DNA from: Pacificimonas pallii
GTDB lineage: Bacteria > Pseudomonadota > Alphaproteobacteria > Sphingomonadales > Sphingomonadaceae
DNA length: 64,000 bases
Assembly: GCF_019204005.1 (NCBI RefSeq)
Contig: NZ_JAGSPA010000001.1
Location: 434,001-498,000 of the forward strand
Direction of reading: 5' to 3'
Under the pieces are notes generated by a model, which was not told where the DNA came from, ran no database searches, and saw only the letters and a list, made by a program, of their open reading frames with translations. Positions 46,355 to 55,752 of the stretch are shown here, one piece after another. The position numbers and the translations under genes were made by a program. The first letter of the stretch is position 1; each line of letters begins with the position of its first letter.

Positions 46355-48631
46355 ATGAACGCCCCCGTCCAGATCTCCGCCGGGTCCGCCGCCCGTGATA
46401 TTCTCCGCCGCCTGCATGAAGTCATGGCAAGCCGCGCCAATGCGCAGGAGAAGCTGAACCGCGTCGTCAAGATCATCGCGAAGTCGCTTAGCAGCGAAGT
46501 CTGCTCCATCTACTTGCTGCGCGAAGGCGTGCTGGAACTGTTCGCAACGGAAGGTCTGGCGCAGTCCGCCGTGCACGTCACGCGGCTCGCCATTGGCGAA
46601 GGCCTTGTCGGACAGATCGCCGCGAACAAGGAGCCGTTGAATCTTGCCGAGGCCGCGGAGCACCCGGACTTCGCCTATAAGCCTGAAACCGGTGAGGACA
46701 TGTTTCACAGCTTCGCCGGTGTACCGGTCATCCGGCAGGAATCGGCTGTCGGCGTGGTTGCCGTGCAGCATGTCGAACCGCGCATTTACGAGGACATCGA
46801 AATCGAGGCGCTGCAGACCGTCGCGATGGTGCTGTCGGAGCTGATTTCGTCGGCGGGCCTGATCGACGCCTCGACGATGACGTCGATCCGCGCGCATACC
46901 GGCGCATTGCGGCTGGAGGGACTGCGCCTCGTCAAGGGTGTCGGGCAGGGCCGCGCCGTCTTTCACCAGCCGCGCGTCGTGATCGAGCATACCGTTGCCG
47001 ACGATGTCGAGGTGGAAAAGCAGCGCATCGCCGAGGCGTTTCTGTCCATGCGCGAGCAGATCGACGCGATGATGGGAAAGGCCGAATTCGCAGCCCCCGG
47101 CGATCATGACGACATCCTCGAGACCTACAAGATGTTCGCCTATGATGAGGGCTGGATCCGCCGCATCACCGAGGCGATCGATTCGGGGCTGACGGCGGAG
47201 GCCGGCATCGAACGCGTGGCGCAGAAAACACGCGCGCGTCTGCGAAAGGCGAAGGATCCCTTCTTCGCGGAGCGCCTGCATGACCTTGACGATCTGTCGA
47301 ACCGGCTGCTGAGGATTGTTTCGGGGCAGGTCGGCACCGCCGCGGAAATGGGCATTGGCCGCGACACGATCCTGCTGGCCCGCAATCTGGGGCCCGCCGA
47401 ACTGCTGGAATATGACCGGCGGTTCCTGAAAGGCGTGGTTCTGGAAGAGGGCAGCCTGACCGCGCACGTCATCATCATCGCGCGCGCCATGGGGATTCCC
47501 GTGCTGGGACAGGTAAAGGATATCCGCGCGCAGATCGCGGAAGGCGACCCGCTGCTGCTCGATGTGCATCGCGGGGTCGTTTTCGTGCGTCCGCCGGACG
47601 CGGTCATCGAGCAGTTTGACGAGCAGGTTGCGCTGCGCACCAAGCGGCAGGCGGAATATGACCGGCTGCGGGACAAGCCCGCGATCACGCTGGATGGCAC
47701 CGACGTCACCCTGCTGATGAATGCAGGCCTGCGCGCCGACCTGCCGAGCCTCGATGAGTCCGGCGCGGACGGCATCGGACTGTTTCGCACGGAATTCCAG
47801 TTCCTCGTCTCCGCGACCCTGCCCCGCCGCGAACGGCAGACATCGCTATACAAGAACGTCATCGAAGTGGCCGGCGACAGACCCGTGATCTTCCGCACCG
47901 TCGATATTGGCGGCGACAAGGCCGTGCCCTATGTCGATAGCGCGGCGCGCGAGGAAAATCCCGCGATGGGCTACCGCGCCCTGCGGCTGGCGCTGGGGCG
48001 CAAGGGGCTGCTGAAGGTGCAGGCGCGCGCATTGCTGGAGGCGTCGGAGGGCAAGACGCTCAGGATCATGTTCCCGATGGTCTCCGAACCCTGGGAATTC
48101 GCCGAAGCGAAGGCGCTCGTGCTGGAGCAGCTGGCGGCGCAAATGGCACGCGGCGGCGCGATGCCGAAGGAACTGAAGTTCGGCGCCATGCTGGAGGTTC
48201 CGGCACTTGCCGAGATGCTCGACCTGTTCCTGCCGCAGGTGGATTTCCTGTCCGTAGGGACGAATGACCTAGTCCAGTTCCTGTTCGCCGCCGACCGGTC
48301 GAACCCCTTGCTGGCCGAACGCTATGACTGGCTGAGCCCCGCTGTGCTGCGTTTCCTGAAGCGCGTCATCGATGCCGCCGATGATGCGGGGAAACCCATC
48401 AGTGTCTGCGGTGAAATGGGCGGCCGTCCGATCGCGGCCATGGCCCTGCTGGCGCTGGGCTTTCGCCGCCTGTCGATCACGCCCGCAGGCATCGGGCCGG
48501 TGAAGGCCATGATCCGGACCCTGGAACTGGCGCCGCTGTCAAAGGCGATGGAGGGCTGGCTGAGAAGCGGCGCGAATGTCCGCGACAAGCTGGAAGACTG
48601 GGCCGACAAGCATACAGTCAGGCTGCGCTAG
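46355..48631 (+). CDS. ptsP: Enzyme I of the nitrogen PTS
   Basis: A 758-residue GAF-type enzyme I. The GAF domain is residues about 15-165 (VCSIYLLREGVLELFATEGL). The phospho-histidine is His371 in EGSLTAHVIIIARAMGIPVL, followed by the PEP-binding TIM barrel with GLFRTEFQFL and FLSVGTNDLVQF. It passes phosphate from PEP to NPr and EIIA-Ntr, a nitrogen and potassium control chain. In Bradyrhizobium it interacts with aspartokinase, whose gene lies 10 kb upstream here. Confidence 0.96.
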   Translation: MNAPVQISAGSAARDILRRLHEVMASRANAQEKLNRVVKIIAKSLSSEVCSIYLLREGVLELFATEGLAQSAVHVTRLAIGEGLVGQIAANKEPLNLAEAAEHPDFAYKPETGEDMFHSFAGVPVIRQESAVGVVAVQHVEPRIYEDIEIEALQTVAMVLSELISSAGLIDASTMTSIRAHTGALRLEGLRLVKGVGQGRAVFHQPRVVIEHTVADDVEVEKQRIAEAFLSMREQIDAMMGKAEFAAPGDHDDILETYKMFAYDEGWIRRITEAIDSGLTAEAGIERVAQKTRARLRKAKDPFFAERLHDLDDLSNRLLRIVSGQVGTAAEMGIGRDTILLARNLGPAELLEYDRRFLKGVVLEEGSLTAHVIIIARAMGIPVLGQVKDIRAQIAEGDPLLLDVHRGVVFVRPPDAVIEQFDEQVALRTKRQAEYDRLRDKPAITLDGTDVTLLMNAGLRADLPSLDESGADGIGLFRTEFQFLVSATLPRRERQTSLYKNVIEVAGDRPVIFRTVDIGGDKAVPYVDSAAREENPAMGYRALRLALGRKGLLKVQARALLEASEGKTLRIMFPMVSEPWEFAEAKALVLEQLAAQMARGGAMPKELKFGAMLEVPALAEMLDLFLPQVDFLSVGTNDLVQFLFAADRSNPLLAERYDWLSPAVLRFLKRVIDAADDAGKPISVCGEMGGRPIAAMALLALGFRRLSITPAGIGPVKAMIRTLELAPLSKAMEGWLRSGANVRDKLEDWADKHTVRLR

Positions 48632-48647
48632 ACGATCTTGAAATAAC

Positions 48648-48685
48648 AAAAAGGAGCCGCAGCCATGTCGCCGCGACCCCTTTTT
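48648..48685. terminator. Bidirectional terminator candidate
   Basis: AAAAAGG (48648-48654) pairs with CCTTTTT (48679-48685) and the inner bases continue the stem with mismatches. It lies in the convergent gap between ptsP and the PEP-CTERM gene, with a T-run on each strand. Confidence 0.55.
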
Positions 48686-48713
48686 CGTTGGCTTCAGTCT
48701 TGATCCAGACGCG

Positions 48714-49481
48714 TCAGGCCGTCTTGCGGCGGCGCAGGCCGAGACCCGCCAGGCCGAGACCGAACAGCGCAATCGCTGCGGGTGCAGGGACTGCAACGGC
48801 GTCGCTTACAAAGGCAAGACCGCCGCCGTTGGAGATGCCGGTGTCGCCAATTTCCGTGATGGACGCCGTCAGGGCGTCGATCAGATACAGGAAGCTATCC
48901 TGATCACCCTTTGCATAAAGATTGCCGGTCGCCATGTCGTAAGCGAGGCCAGCCTGATCGAAATTGACCCCCGTATTGCCGATCGGCGACCAGATATCCG
49001 CAAAGATGTCGTAACGCAGCAGGTCGCCGCCATCGGCAAGCCCGAAAACGCCTCCCGCGCCGTCATAGGCCAGTCCTTCGACATCCTGTCCCGGGCTGGC
49101 GAGAGAGGATTTGGTGTCGAAATTGCCCGTGTCGATCGTGAAGAAGCTGCCGTTGATCGCGCCCCAAAGCGTATTGGTTACGGGATCGTAGGCCATGCCC
49201 TCGGCGGAGGCGTCGCCCACGACAGTCGAACCCGATCCATCGGCGTTGATATCGGCGGTATCCGCCCAGATCGTACCGAAGAGAGAATCATTATCCGCGC
49301 CCGGCGCAAGACCGACGGTGGAACCTGTCACGCCGGATGTTCCGACGTTGGTCGCGGCACCCGTGTCCGTGTCGAGAACATAAAGGCCTTCGGAATTTCC
49401 ATCCTCGCTGAAATACAGCGTCGCACTAACAGGCGCGGCCAGGAAAGCCATCGCAGCGATTGTGGTGGTGGTCAGACGCAT
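48714..49481 (-). CDS. PEP-CTERM sorting-domain protein
   Basis: A 255-residue exported protein. The signal peptide ends near AAPVSATL. The body is rich in Gly, Asp, Thr with repeats like GLYVLDTDTGAATNVG and GNLYAKGDQDSFLYLIDAL, as in a beta-propeller. The C-terminus is VPAPAAIALFGLGLAGLGLR followed by RRKTA: Pro motif, hydrophobic helix, basic end. That is the sorting signal cleaved by exosortase. The exosortase is not in the window. A sigma-54-type promoter lies upstream. Confidence 0.9.
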   Translation of the reverse strand: MRLTTTTIAAMAFLAAPVSATLYFSEDGNSEGLYVLDTDTGAATNVGTSGVTGSTVGLAPGADNDSLFGTIWADTADINADGSGSTVVGDASAEGMAYDPVTNTLWGAINGSFFTIDTGNFDTKSSLASPGQDVEGLAYDGAGGVFGLADGGDLLRYDIFADIWSPIGNTGVNFDQAGLAYDMATGNLYAKGDQDSFLYLIDALTASITEIGDTGISNGGGLAFVSDAVAVPAPAAIALFGLGLAGLGLRRRKTA

Positions 49482-49526
49482 GAATCTATATCCTCAAGAA
49501 TTTCGAGTAGGTTACGAATTATGTAA

Positions 49527-49542
49527 AGCAAAAACCGGGCCA
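49527..49542 (-). promoter_or_regulatory. Sigma-54 promoter of the PEP-CTERM gene
   Basis: On the minus strand, TGGCCCG, GTTT, TTGCT (49542-49527) matches the consensus TGGCACG-N4-TTGCW at all but one position, with the exact spacing. The start point would be near 49516, 35 bases before the ATG. An inverted pair TTTTACA (49560-49566) / TGTAAAA (49607-49613) upstream could be an enhancer site. Confidence 0.7.
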
Positions 49543-49638
49543 TATAAATTTTCCCCTGTTTTTACATCTAGATAATTGGTGAGGACTATTTTTACCGGCA
49601 TAAAAGTGTAAAATATACCGACATAATGGCCGCCGCTT

Positions 49639-51045
49639 TCAGGATTTCGCGCGGCGATATGCGGCAAGAGCGCGTTCCCGTGCCGCCCCGTGGTTCACGA
49701 CGGGCTCGGGGTAAGTATCGCCAAGCGTGACGCCCGCCGCCGCGAGCGCCTCGTCATCCGCTTCCCAGGGGATGTGGATGTTCTCATCGGATAGCCCGGA
49801 AAGTTCCGGCACCCATTCACGGATATAGCCCGCCGATTCCCATTTCGGGCTTTGCGACTTGGGATTCATCATGCGGTGGAACGGGTGCGAATCGATACCA
49901 CTGCCCGCGCTCCACTGCCAATTCTGCGCGTTCGAGCCGTAATCGGCGTCAACCAGGCAATCCCAGAACCAGCGCTCCCCCTCCTGCCAGCGGATCAGCA
50001 GGTGTTTGATGAGGAACTGCGCCGCGATCATGCGCACGCGGTTGTGCATCCAGCCCGTCGCCCATAGCTGGCGCATACCGGCATCAACGATGGGATACCC
50101 CGTCCGGCCGGTCTGCCACGCCTTCAGATGCGCCTTGCCCTCCGATGTGCGCAGGTCGGTCCAGTCGAGTTTCCGAAACTGGTCGCGGCCGGGCGTGTCG
50201 CCATAATTCGGAAAGGTGAGGATCGTCTGCGCGCAGAAATCGCGCCATGCGAGTTCGGACAGGAAGGTCTCAACCGTCTGCCACTGGCGGTTCTTCGCGA
50301 CGACGTGCCAAACCTTCGCAGGACTGATTTCGCCCATGTGCAGATGCGGGCTGAGGCGGCTGGTCAGATCTTCCGATGGCAGGTTTCGCCCGTCCGCATA
50401 GTCCGCCACGCGGTCCGCGAAATCATGCAGCCGCGCGGACGCGCCCGCCTCACCCGGTGTCCATTCGTCAAAACCGGTTGACCAGTCGGGATCGGTGGGC
50501 AGCAGGTCCCAGTCATCAAGGTCATCGCTGCCGGGCCATGTATCGGGTGCGTCCATCCGGGCGGGGCGGCGCTGCGGTTCCGGCGGCGGCAGCACCTCCT
50601 GCAGCGCGCGCCAGAACGGCGTGAAGATCTTGTAAAGACTGCCGGCCTTTGTCGTCACCGTGCCGGGTTCCGCCAGCAGGCGGCCGGGATGCAGTTGCAG
50701 GTCCAGCCGTTCCGCCAGCATCTCCTGCTGGTCCTTCCACCATGGTTCGTGATGATCGATGGCATGGACCGTCTCGATACCGAGTTTATCCGCCAGGGCG
50801 CCGATTTTCACGGATGCCTCGCCCCGCAGCAGGATGAGCTTCAGGCCCTTTTCCCGCAGGTCGGCGGACAGGCTTCTCAGGCTGTGATGCAGCCACCAGC
50901 GCTGCGCCCCGCCCATTTTCCAGTCGCCTGCGGACTGGTCGTCCAGAACATAGACCGGGATCACCGGACCTGCGCTGGCGGCGGCGCGGACAGCGGCCTG
51001 ATCCGATAGCCGCAGATCTTCACGAAACCAGATGATAGACGTCAT
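49639..51045 (-). CDS. phrB: Deoxyribodipyrimidine photo-lyase
   Basis: A 468-residue class I photolyase that repairs UV cyclobutane dimers using light. The N-terminal antenna domain starts TSIIWFREDLRLSDQAAV. The FAD domain shows GRTGYPIVDAGMRQLWATGW, MHNRVRMIAAQFLIKHLL and the block WQWSAGSGIDSHPFHRMMNP. I chose the ATG at 51045 because the longer ORF would run into the divergent aminotransferase gene. Confidence 0.95.
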   Translation of the reverse strand: MTSIIWFREDLRLSDQAAVRAAASAGPVIPVYVLDDQSAGDWKMGGAQRWWLHHSLRSLSADLREKGLKLILLRGEASVKIGALADKLGIETVHAIDHHEPWWKDQQEMLAERLDLQLHPGRLLAEPGTVTTKAGSLYKIFTPFWRALQEVLPPPEPQRRPARMDAPDTWPGSDDLDDWDLLPTDPDWSTGFDEWTPGEAGASARLHDFADRVADYADGRNLPSEDLTSRLSPHLHMGEISPAKVWHVVAKNRQWQTVETFLSELAWRDFCAQTILTFPNYGDTPGRDQFRKLDWTDLRTSEGKAHLKAWQTGRTGYPIVDAGMRQLWATGWMHNRVRMIAAQFLIKHLLIRWQEGERWFWDCLVDADYGSNAQNWQWSAGSGIDSHPFHRMMNPKSQSPKWESAGYIREWVPELSGLSDENIHIPWEADDEALAAAGVTLGDTYPEPVVNHGAARERALAAYRRAKS

Positions 51046-51091
51046 ATTTTCCTCTAGGCTTTCGTCAAAGAACTCGTCTCTGGAGCAAGGG

Positions 51092-51961
51092 TTGCCCCGC
51101 ATCGCCTATACCAATGGTCGCATCCGGCCCATGCCCGCCGCGTCCGTCAGCATCAATGACCGCGCCTATCTATTCGGCGACGGCGTCTACGAAGTCGCGG
51201 CGATTTACAATCGCAGGCTGTTCGACTGGCAACTGAACCTCGACAGGCTGGCGCGTAGCCTTGAGGAGCTGCGGCTAGGCGCGCCGATGAGCGATGCCGC
51301 GCTGACCATCTCCGCCCGGCGCCTGATCGCGAAATCCAGAGTGCGCGACGGCCTGCTCTACATACAGGTCACCAGGGGCGCGGCCCCGCGGGATCATGCC
51401 TTTCCCGAAAGGGCCACGCCCGGCCTGACGATGGTCGCCAAACCCTATGATTTCGCGGCGAAGGCGGCGCTGCAGAAAACAGGCGTGGCCGCGGTCACCG
51501 TGCCGGACGAACGCTGGGCCCGGCGCGATATCAAATCGGTGGCCCTGCTGGCGAATGTACTGGCGAAACAGGCCGCCAAAGAAGCGGGCGCGTTCGAGGC
51601 GATCATGATTGCCCCGGACGGCACGGTGACAGAGGGCAGTTCGACGACGCTCTGGATGGTCGCGAGGGACGGCAGGCTGATGACCCGCCCCTTGACCAAT
51701 GATGTCCTGCCCGGGTCGCGGCGGCGGCGGCTGGCGGCACTTCTGTCGGACGAGGCCGTGGGTTTCGAGGAAGATGTCTATAGTCTGGATGACGCCAGGG
51801 CCGCCCGCGAGCTGTTCCTGACCTCGACCAGCGGGCCGGTCATGCCCGTTACATCACTTGACGGGGCGCCCGTCGGCGACGGAAAACCGGGCCCTGTCGC
51901 CATGAAGGCCTGCGCGCTGATGTGGCAGGAAATCGAGCGCCAGACGGGATGGCGTACCTAG
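51092..51961 (+). CDS. Class IV aminotransferase, D-amino-acid transaminase type
   Basis: A 289-residue PLP enzyme. Motifs are VSINDRAYLFGDGVYEVAAIY, the PLP lysine in WARRDIKSVALLANVLAKQAA and EAIMIAPDGTVTEGSSTTLW. The family interconverts D-amino acids or branched-chain amino acids. The D-amino-acid type is favoured by overall length and the RRDIKS block. I chose TTG 51092, with GGAG 6 bp upstream; the next ORF start at 51032 would cross the photolyase start. Convergent with priA. Confidence 0.88.
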   Translation: MPRIAYTNGRIRPMPAASVSINDRAYLFGDGVYEVAAIYNRRLFDWQLNLDRLARSLEELRLGAPMSDAALTISARRLIAKSRVRDGLLYIQVTRGAAPRDHAFPERATPGLTMVAKPYDFAAKAALQKTGVAAVTVPDERWARRDIKSVALLANVLAKQAAKEAGAFEAIMIAPDGTVTEGSSTTLWMVARDGRLMTRPLTNDVLPGSRRRRLAALLSDEAVGFEEDVYSLDDARAARELFLTSTSGPVMPVTSLDGAPVGDGKPGPVAMKACALMWQEIERQTGWRT

Positions 51962-51965
51962 CGCC

Positions 51966-54146
51966 CTAAACGAAACTATAGGGATCGATGTCCACCGTCA
52001 GACGGACCGCGCGCGGAATGTCCACCTTGGCCAGCCATTCGCCCAGCACGGCATCAAGGTCGACGCGGCGGGCAGCGTGGGCAAGCAGCCGGTGGCGATA
52101 CCGGCCGCGCAACAGCGCCAGCGGCGCGGGCGCGGGGCCAAGAACAAGGAAATCCTCCAGATCGCGCGGCGCGGCGCGGCCAAGCGCCTGCGCGGTGCGG
52201 GCGACTTCCTGTTCGTCCGGGCCTGACACGATGAGCGCGGCGAGGCGGCCAAAAGGCGGCATGGCGGCATCACGGCGCGCCTCGATCTCCGCTTCGTAGA
52301 AGCCAGCGGCGTCGGCACGGACGAGGGCGTCGATAACGGTTGCTTCGGGCTGGTGCGTCTGAATGAGGACCTGGCCCGGTTTCGAGCCGCGCCCGGCGCG
52401 CCCGGCAACCTGTACGATCTGCTGGAAACTGCGCTCGCCCGCGCGGAGGTCGCCGCCCTTCAGCGCAAGATCGGCGTCGACCACCCCCACCAGCGTCAGG
52501 TCGGGGAAATGATATCCCTTCGTCACGAGCTGCGTGCCGATCAATATATCGATCTCCCGCGCCTCGACGGCGTCGACCAGCGCCCGCGCCTTTGCCGGGG
52601 AGCCAATCGTGTCCGACGTCGCAAGAAGCGTGCGTGCCTCGGGAAACAGCGCGGAGACTTCCTCGGCGATACGCTCCACACCGGGGCCGCACGGCACCAG
52701 CGTGTCGGGCTCGCCGCACTCCGGGCACAGGGTGGGTGTTGGCTCTGTCAGGCCGCAATGATGGCACATCAGCCGCTGGGTCAGGCGGTGCTCGACCAGC
52801 CATGCCGAGCAGTTCGGACACTCGATGCGCGTTCCGCAATGGCGGCAGAGCGTCAGCGGCGCATAGCCGCGGCGGTTAAGGAACAACAGCGACTGTTCGC
52901 CGCGTTCCAGCGTTTCGGCCATCGCTTTCACCAGCGGCGGCGCGAGCCAGTGCTGCCGCGGCGGCTGGTTGACGCGCAGGTCGATGACGGAAATATCGGG
53001 CATCGTCGCGCCGCCGTAGCGGGACGGCAGGATAAGCTCCCGGTAGGTACCGCGCTCCGCCTGCACCTGGGTTTCCAGGGGCGGGGTGGCTGTCGCAAGC
53101 ACCACCGGAATTTTCTCCAGCTTGCCGCGCATGACGGCCACGTCGCGGGCATGGTAGAGGACGCCCTCTTCCTGCTTGAAACTCTGCTCGTGCGCCTCGT
53201 CGACGACGATCAGGCGCAGATTCGGATAGGGCAGGAACAGCGCCGAGCGCGCGCCGACGGTCAGCCGCGCCTCGCCCCTGGCAATGGCGCGCCACGCCGC
53301 GCGGCGTTCCGACATTCTGAGGTCGCTGTGCCAGCCGACCGGGCGCACGCCGAAGCGCGCCTCGACACGGCGCATCAGCGGTTCGGTAAGCGCAATTTCC
53401 GGCAGCAGGATGAGTGCCTGCCCGCCCATTTCGAGAGCTTTGGCGACGGCCTCCAAATAGGTTTCCGTTTTCCCCGATCCCGTCACGCCGTGCAGCAGGA
53501 ACGGCGCGAACTGGCGGGCGGCGACCGCATCGATCATCTCGCCCGCCGCCGCCGCCTGTTCCGGCGCCAGCGTCGCGGGCGCAAAGGCGGGGTCAGGCAA
53601 GGGGGGCGGCCGGTCCGCAGGCAGGGTGACAGGCGCGATAAACCCCGCATTCACGAGGCCGCGAATGACGCCGTCCGATACGTCCGCCCATGCCGCCAGT
53701 TCCCGCACGGCACCCTGCCTGCCGGGAAGCCTATCGAACACCTGCCGCCGCTGCGGCGTCAGGCGCACAGGCATTTCGCCGGTCAGGCGGTACTCCGTCA
53801 TCGTGCGCGCGCCGTCCAGCGCGGATGGCATGGGCATCGCCATGCGCAGCACGGCAGACGGCGATGCGTAATAATAGCGCGCGGTCCACTCGATCAGGCG
53901 GCGCAGGCGCTCGGGTATGGGCGGTGCGTCCCAAGCGCCATTGATGGGGCGCAGCTTCGCCGCGTCGACCTCCTGCGCCGGGAGACGCTCCGTCTCCCAC
54001 ACCACGCCATTAATTTCGCGCGGACCGAGCGGCAGGCGCACGATGGTGCCCGGGTCTGCGGAACATCCGTCTCTTGGCCTGTAGTCCAAGACGGGCAGGG
54101 CGGCGTTCAAGGTGAGAACGCGCAGTCGGGAGGGCCGTCTGGACAT
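51966..54146 (-). CDS. priA: Primosomal protein N', replication restart helicase
   Basis: A 726-residue PriA that rebuilds stalled replication forks. The Walker A is LLHGVTGSGKTETYLEAVA, the DEAH box is LIVVDEAHEQSFKQEE, and the zinc-binding cysteines cluster in LCRHCGTRIECPNCSAWL and MCHHCGLTE. I chose the ATG at 54146 (MSRRPSRLRVLTLNAALPVL); an ORF extension to 54326 has poor codon logic. It is a single gene. Confidence 0.95.
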   Translation of the reverse strand: MSRRPSRLRVLTLNAALPVLDYRPRDGCSADPGTIVRLPLGPREINGVVWETERLPAQEVDAAKLRPINGAWDAPPIPERLRRLIEWTARYYYASPSAVLRMAMPMPSALDGARTMTEYRLTGEMPVRLTPQRRQVFDRLPGRQGAVRELAAWADVSDGVIRGLVNAGFIAPVTLPADRPPPLPDPAFAPATLAPEQAAAAGEMIDAVAARQFAPFLLHGVTGSGKTETYLEAVAKALEMGGQALILLPEIALTEPLMRRVEARFGVRPVGWHSDLRMSERRAAWRAIARGEARLTVGARSALFLPYPNLRLIVVDEAHEQSFKQEEGVLYHARDVAVMRGKLEKIPVVLATATPPLETQVQAERGTYRELILPSRYGGATMPDISVIDLRVNQPPRQHWLAPPLVKAMAETLERGEQSLLFLNRRGYAPLTLCRHCGTRIECPNCSAWLVEHRLTQRLMCHHCGLTEPTPTLCPECGEPDTLVPCGPGVERIAEEVSALFPEARTLLATSDTIGSPAKARALVDAVEAREIDILIGTQLVTKGYHFPDLTLVGVVDADLALKGGDLRAGERSFQQIVQVAGRAGRGSKPGQVLIQTHQPEATVIDALVRADAAGFYEAEIEARRDAAMPPFGRLAALIVSGPDEQEVARTAQALGRAAPRDLEDFLVLGPAPAPLALLRGRYRHRLLAHAARRVDLDAVLGEWLAKVDIPRAVRLTVDIDPYSFV

Positions 54147-54445
54147 CGCCGCAGATATAGGACCCCGCGCGGCCCACCGCCATCGCCAAACCCGCCCTGG
54201 ACCACGACCCGGCATATGAATACCGCCGCGCACAGGCCGCTCGCGGCGCAGCCGGAGCGAAACCACCGGCCGGGAGGCAGCCGCGATACGCGTGGACCCG
54301 CAATCGGCGAAGGGTCCCGCCCTCATCAGCGCGCCGACGCTGCCGGGCGAACGCTCTACCCTTGCCCCCGAGACGCTGGACGCTGCGGGGGCGGACCCGC
54401 TAAGGCACGGGTAAATCTACGCTCCATCAGGAAAGACCCGCTGCC

Positions 54446-55099
54446 ATGAAATTCTTCGTCGATACCGCTGAAATCGCTGACATCGCGGAAATGGCCGATC
54501 TCGGCCTGTGCGACGGGGTCACCACGAACCCCAGCCTGATCCACAAATCCGGCCGCGACTTTCTGGAAGTGATCGCGGAAATCGCCGGAATGGTCGAGGG
54601 GCCTGTATCCGCGGAGGTGGTCGCGGAGGATCATGCCGCGCAGATGCGCGAGGCCGACAAGCTGCTGACGCTTGGCGACAATATCGCGATTAAATGCCCG
54701 CTGACGCTGGACGGGCTCAAGACGACGAAAGCGCTCGCCGGGAACGGCGTGGCGGTGAATGTCACGCTGTGCTTTTCGGCGAATCAGGCCCTTCTGGCGG
54801 CGAAGGCGGGCGCGGCGTTCATCTCGCCCTTCGTCGGTCGCCATGACGATATCGGCTATGACGGTATGAACCTGATCAACGATATCCGCATCATCTATGA
54901 CAATTACGGTTTCGAGACGGAAATTCTGGTCGCCAGCGTGCGGCATCCCATCCACATATTGGAGTCCGCCAAGATTGCCGCCGACATTGTCACGGCCCCG
55001 GCAAAAGTCCTGAAAGCGCTGGCGAGCCATCCGCTGACGGACAAGGGCCTGGCGGCATTTACGGCGGACTGGGCGAAGACCGGCCAGAGCATCGTCTGA
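54446..55099 (+). CDS. fsa: Fructose-6-phosphate aldolase/transaldolase family protein
   Basis: A 217-residue small transaldolase (TalC/FSA subfamily). The Schiff-base lysine is Lys83 in [14 protein letters not shown]; other marks are [21 protein letters not shown] and [15 protein letters not shown]. Such enzymes act on fructose-6-phosphate or sedoheptulose-7-phosphate. SD-like AGGAAAG precedes the ATG. The 299-bp gap before it, back to priA, holds no gene I can support. Confidence 0.92.
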   Translation: MKFFVDTAEIADIAEMADLGLCDGVTTNPSLIHKSGRDFLEVIAEIAGMVEGPVSAEVVAEDHAAQMREADKLLTLGDNIAIKCPLTLDGLKTTKALAGNGVAVNVTLCFSANQALLAAKAGAAFISPFVGRHDDIGYDGMNLINDIRIIYDNYGFETEILVASVRHPIHILESAKIAADIVTAPAKVLKALASHPLTDKGLAAFTADWAKTGQSIV

Positions 55100-55185
55100 C
55101 GGCACACGCGTCCGGCATGCCTTTAACCCCTCGCTAAGCCTGTTCGATGGCACCGCCTTAATGCGGAACGGGCATATTCCGGCGC

Positions 55186-55752
55186 ATGAACGTCATCGAT
55201 TTCGATTCGGGCGCAAAGCGCATTCTGGATGAACGATCCGCCGCACTGGCGGGCCGTCAGGAAGCGTTATCGCATTATGCGGCAGGGGCCTCGGCGGCCA
55301 GCGAAGCCGTGCAGGACGCCGTGCTTTCCCTGATGGCGGCGAATGGTCTGCCGGAAATCATCCGTACGGTGACGTTTGAATGGCCCGTAGAACTTGGCGT
55401 CGATATGGTCGCGCTTGCGCTTGCGGCGCATGATGAGGGCTTCCGGGCAGGCCCGGGCGGAATTCAGCGCCTGCCCGCCCGCCGTGTGCGCGCCTGGTAT
55501 GAGGGCAGCGGCGGCGCTACCGTGATCCGCAGTGTCCAGGACGGAACCTCCATGTTCGGCGATGCCGGAGAGGGCGTGAAGACCATCGGGCTGGCACCGC
55601 TGACGCTGGTCGCACCGCTGGGTTACGGTGTCCTTGCGCTCGGCGCGAGAACGCATTGCGCGCCAGAGGCGATGGAGGGAACGCAGTTTCTGGACTTTCT
55701 CGCCGCGGCGCTTTCGCGCAAGATCGGCACATGCCTGATGCGCCGCCCCTAG
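55186..55752 (+). CDS. DUF484 family protein
   Basis: A 188-residue protein upstream of and overlapping xerC by 22 bp, the standard position of DUF484 genes. The fold is a helical N-terminus (GAKRILDERSAALAGRQEAL) and a GAF-like domain with APLTLVAPLGYGVLALGART. No enzymatic residues are recognisable. The role is unknown; synteny with xerC is the main clue. Confidence 0.8.
   Translation: MNVIDFDSGAKRILDERSAALAGRQEALSHYAAGASAASEAVQDAVLSLMAANGLPEIIRTVTFEWPVELGVDMVALALAAHDEGFRAGPGGIQRLPARRVRAWYEGSGGATVIRSVQDGTSMFGDAGEGVKTIGLAPLTLVAPLGYGVLALGARTHCAPEAMEGTQFLDFLAAALSRKIGTCLMRRP

Noticed and set aside
52353-54449. A 698-codon open frame on the plus strand
   Set aside because: It is the antisense of priA; the translation is Arg/Gln/His-rich without motifs, while the minus strand has all PriA motifs. 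High GC keeps antisense frames open.
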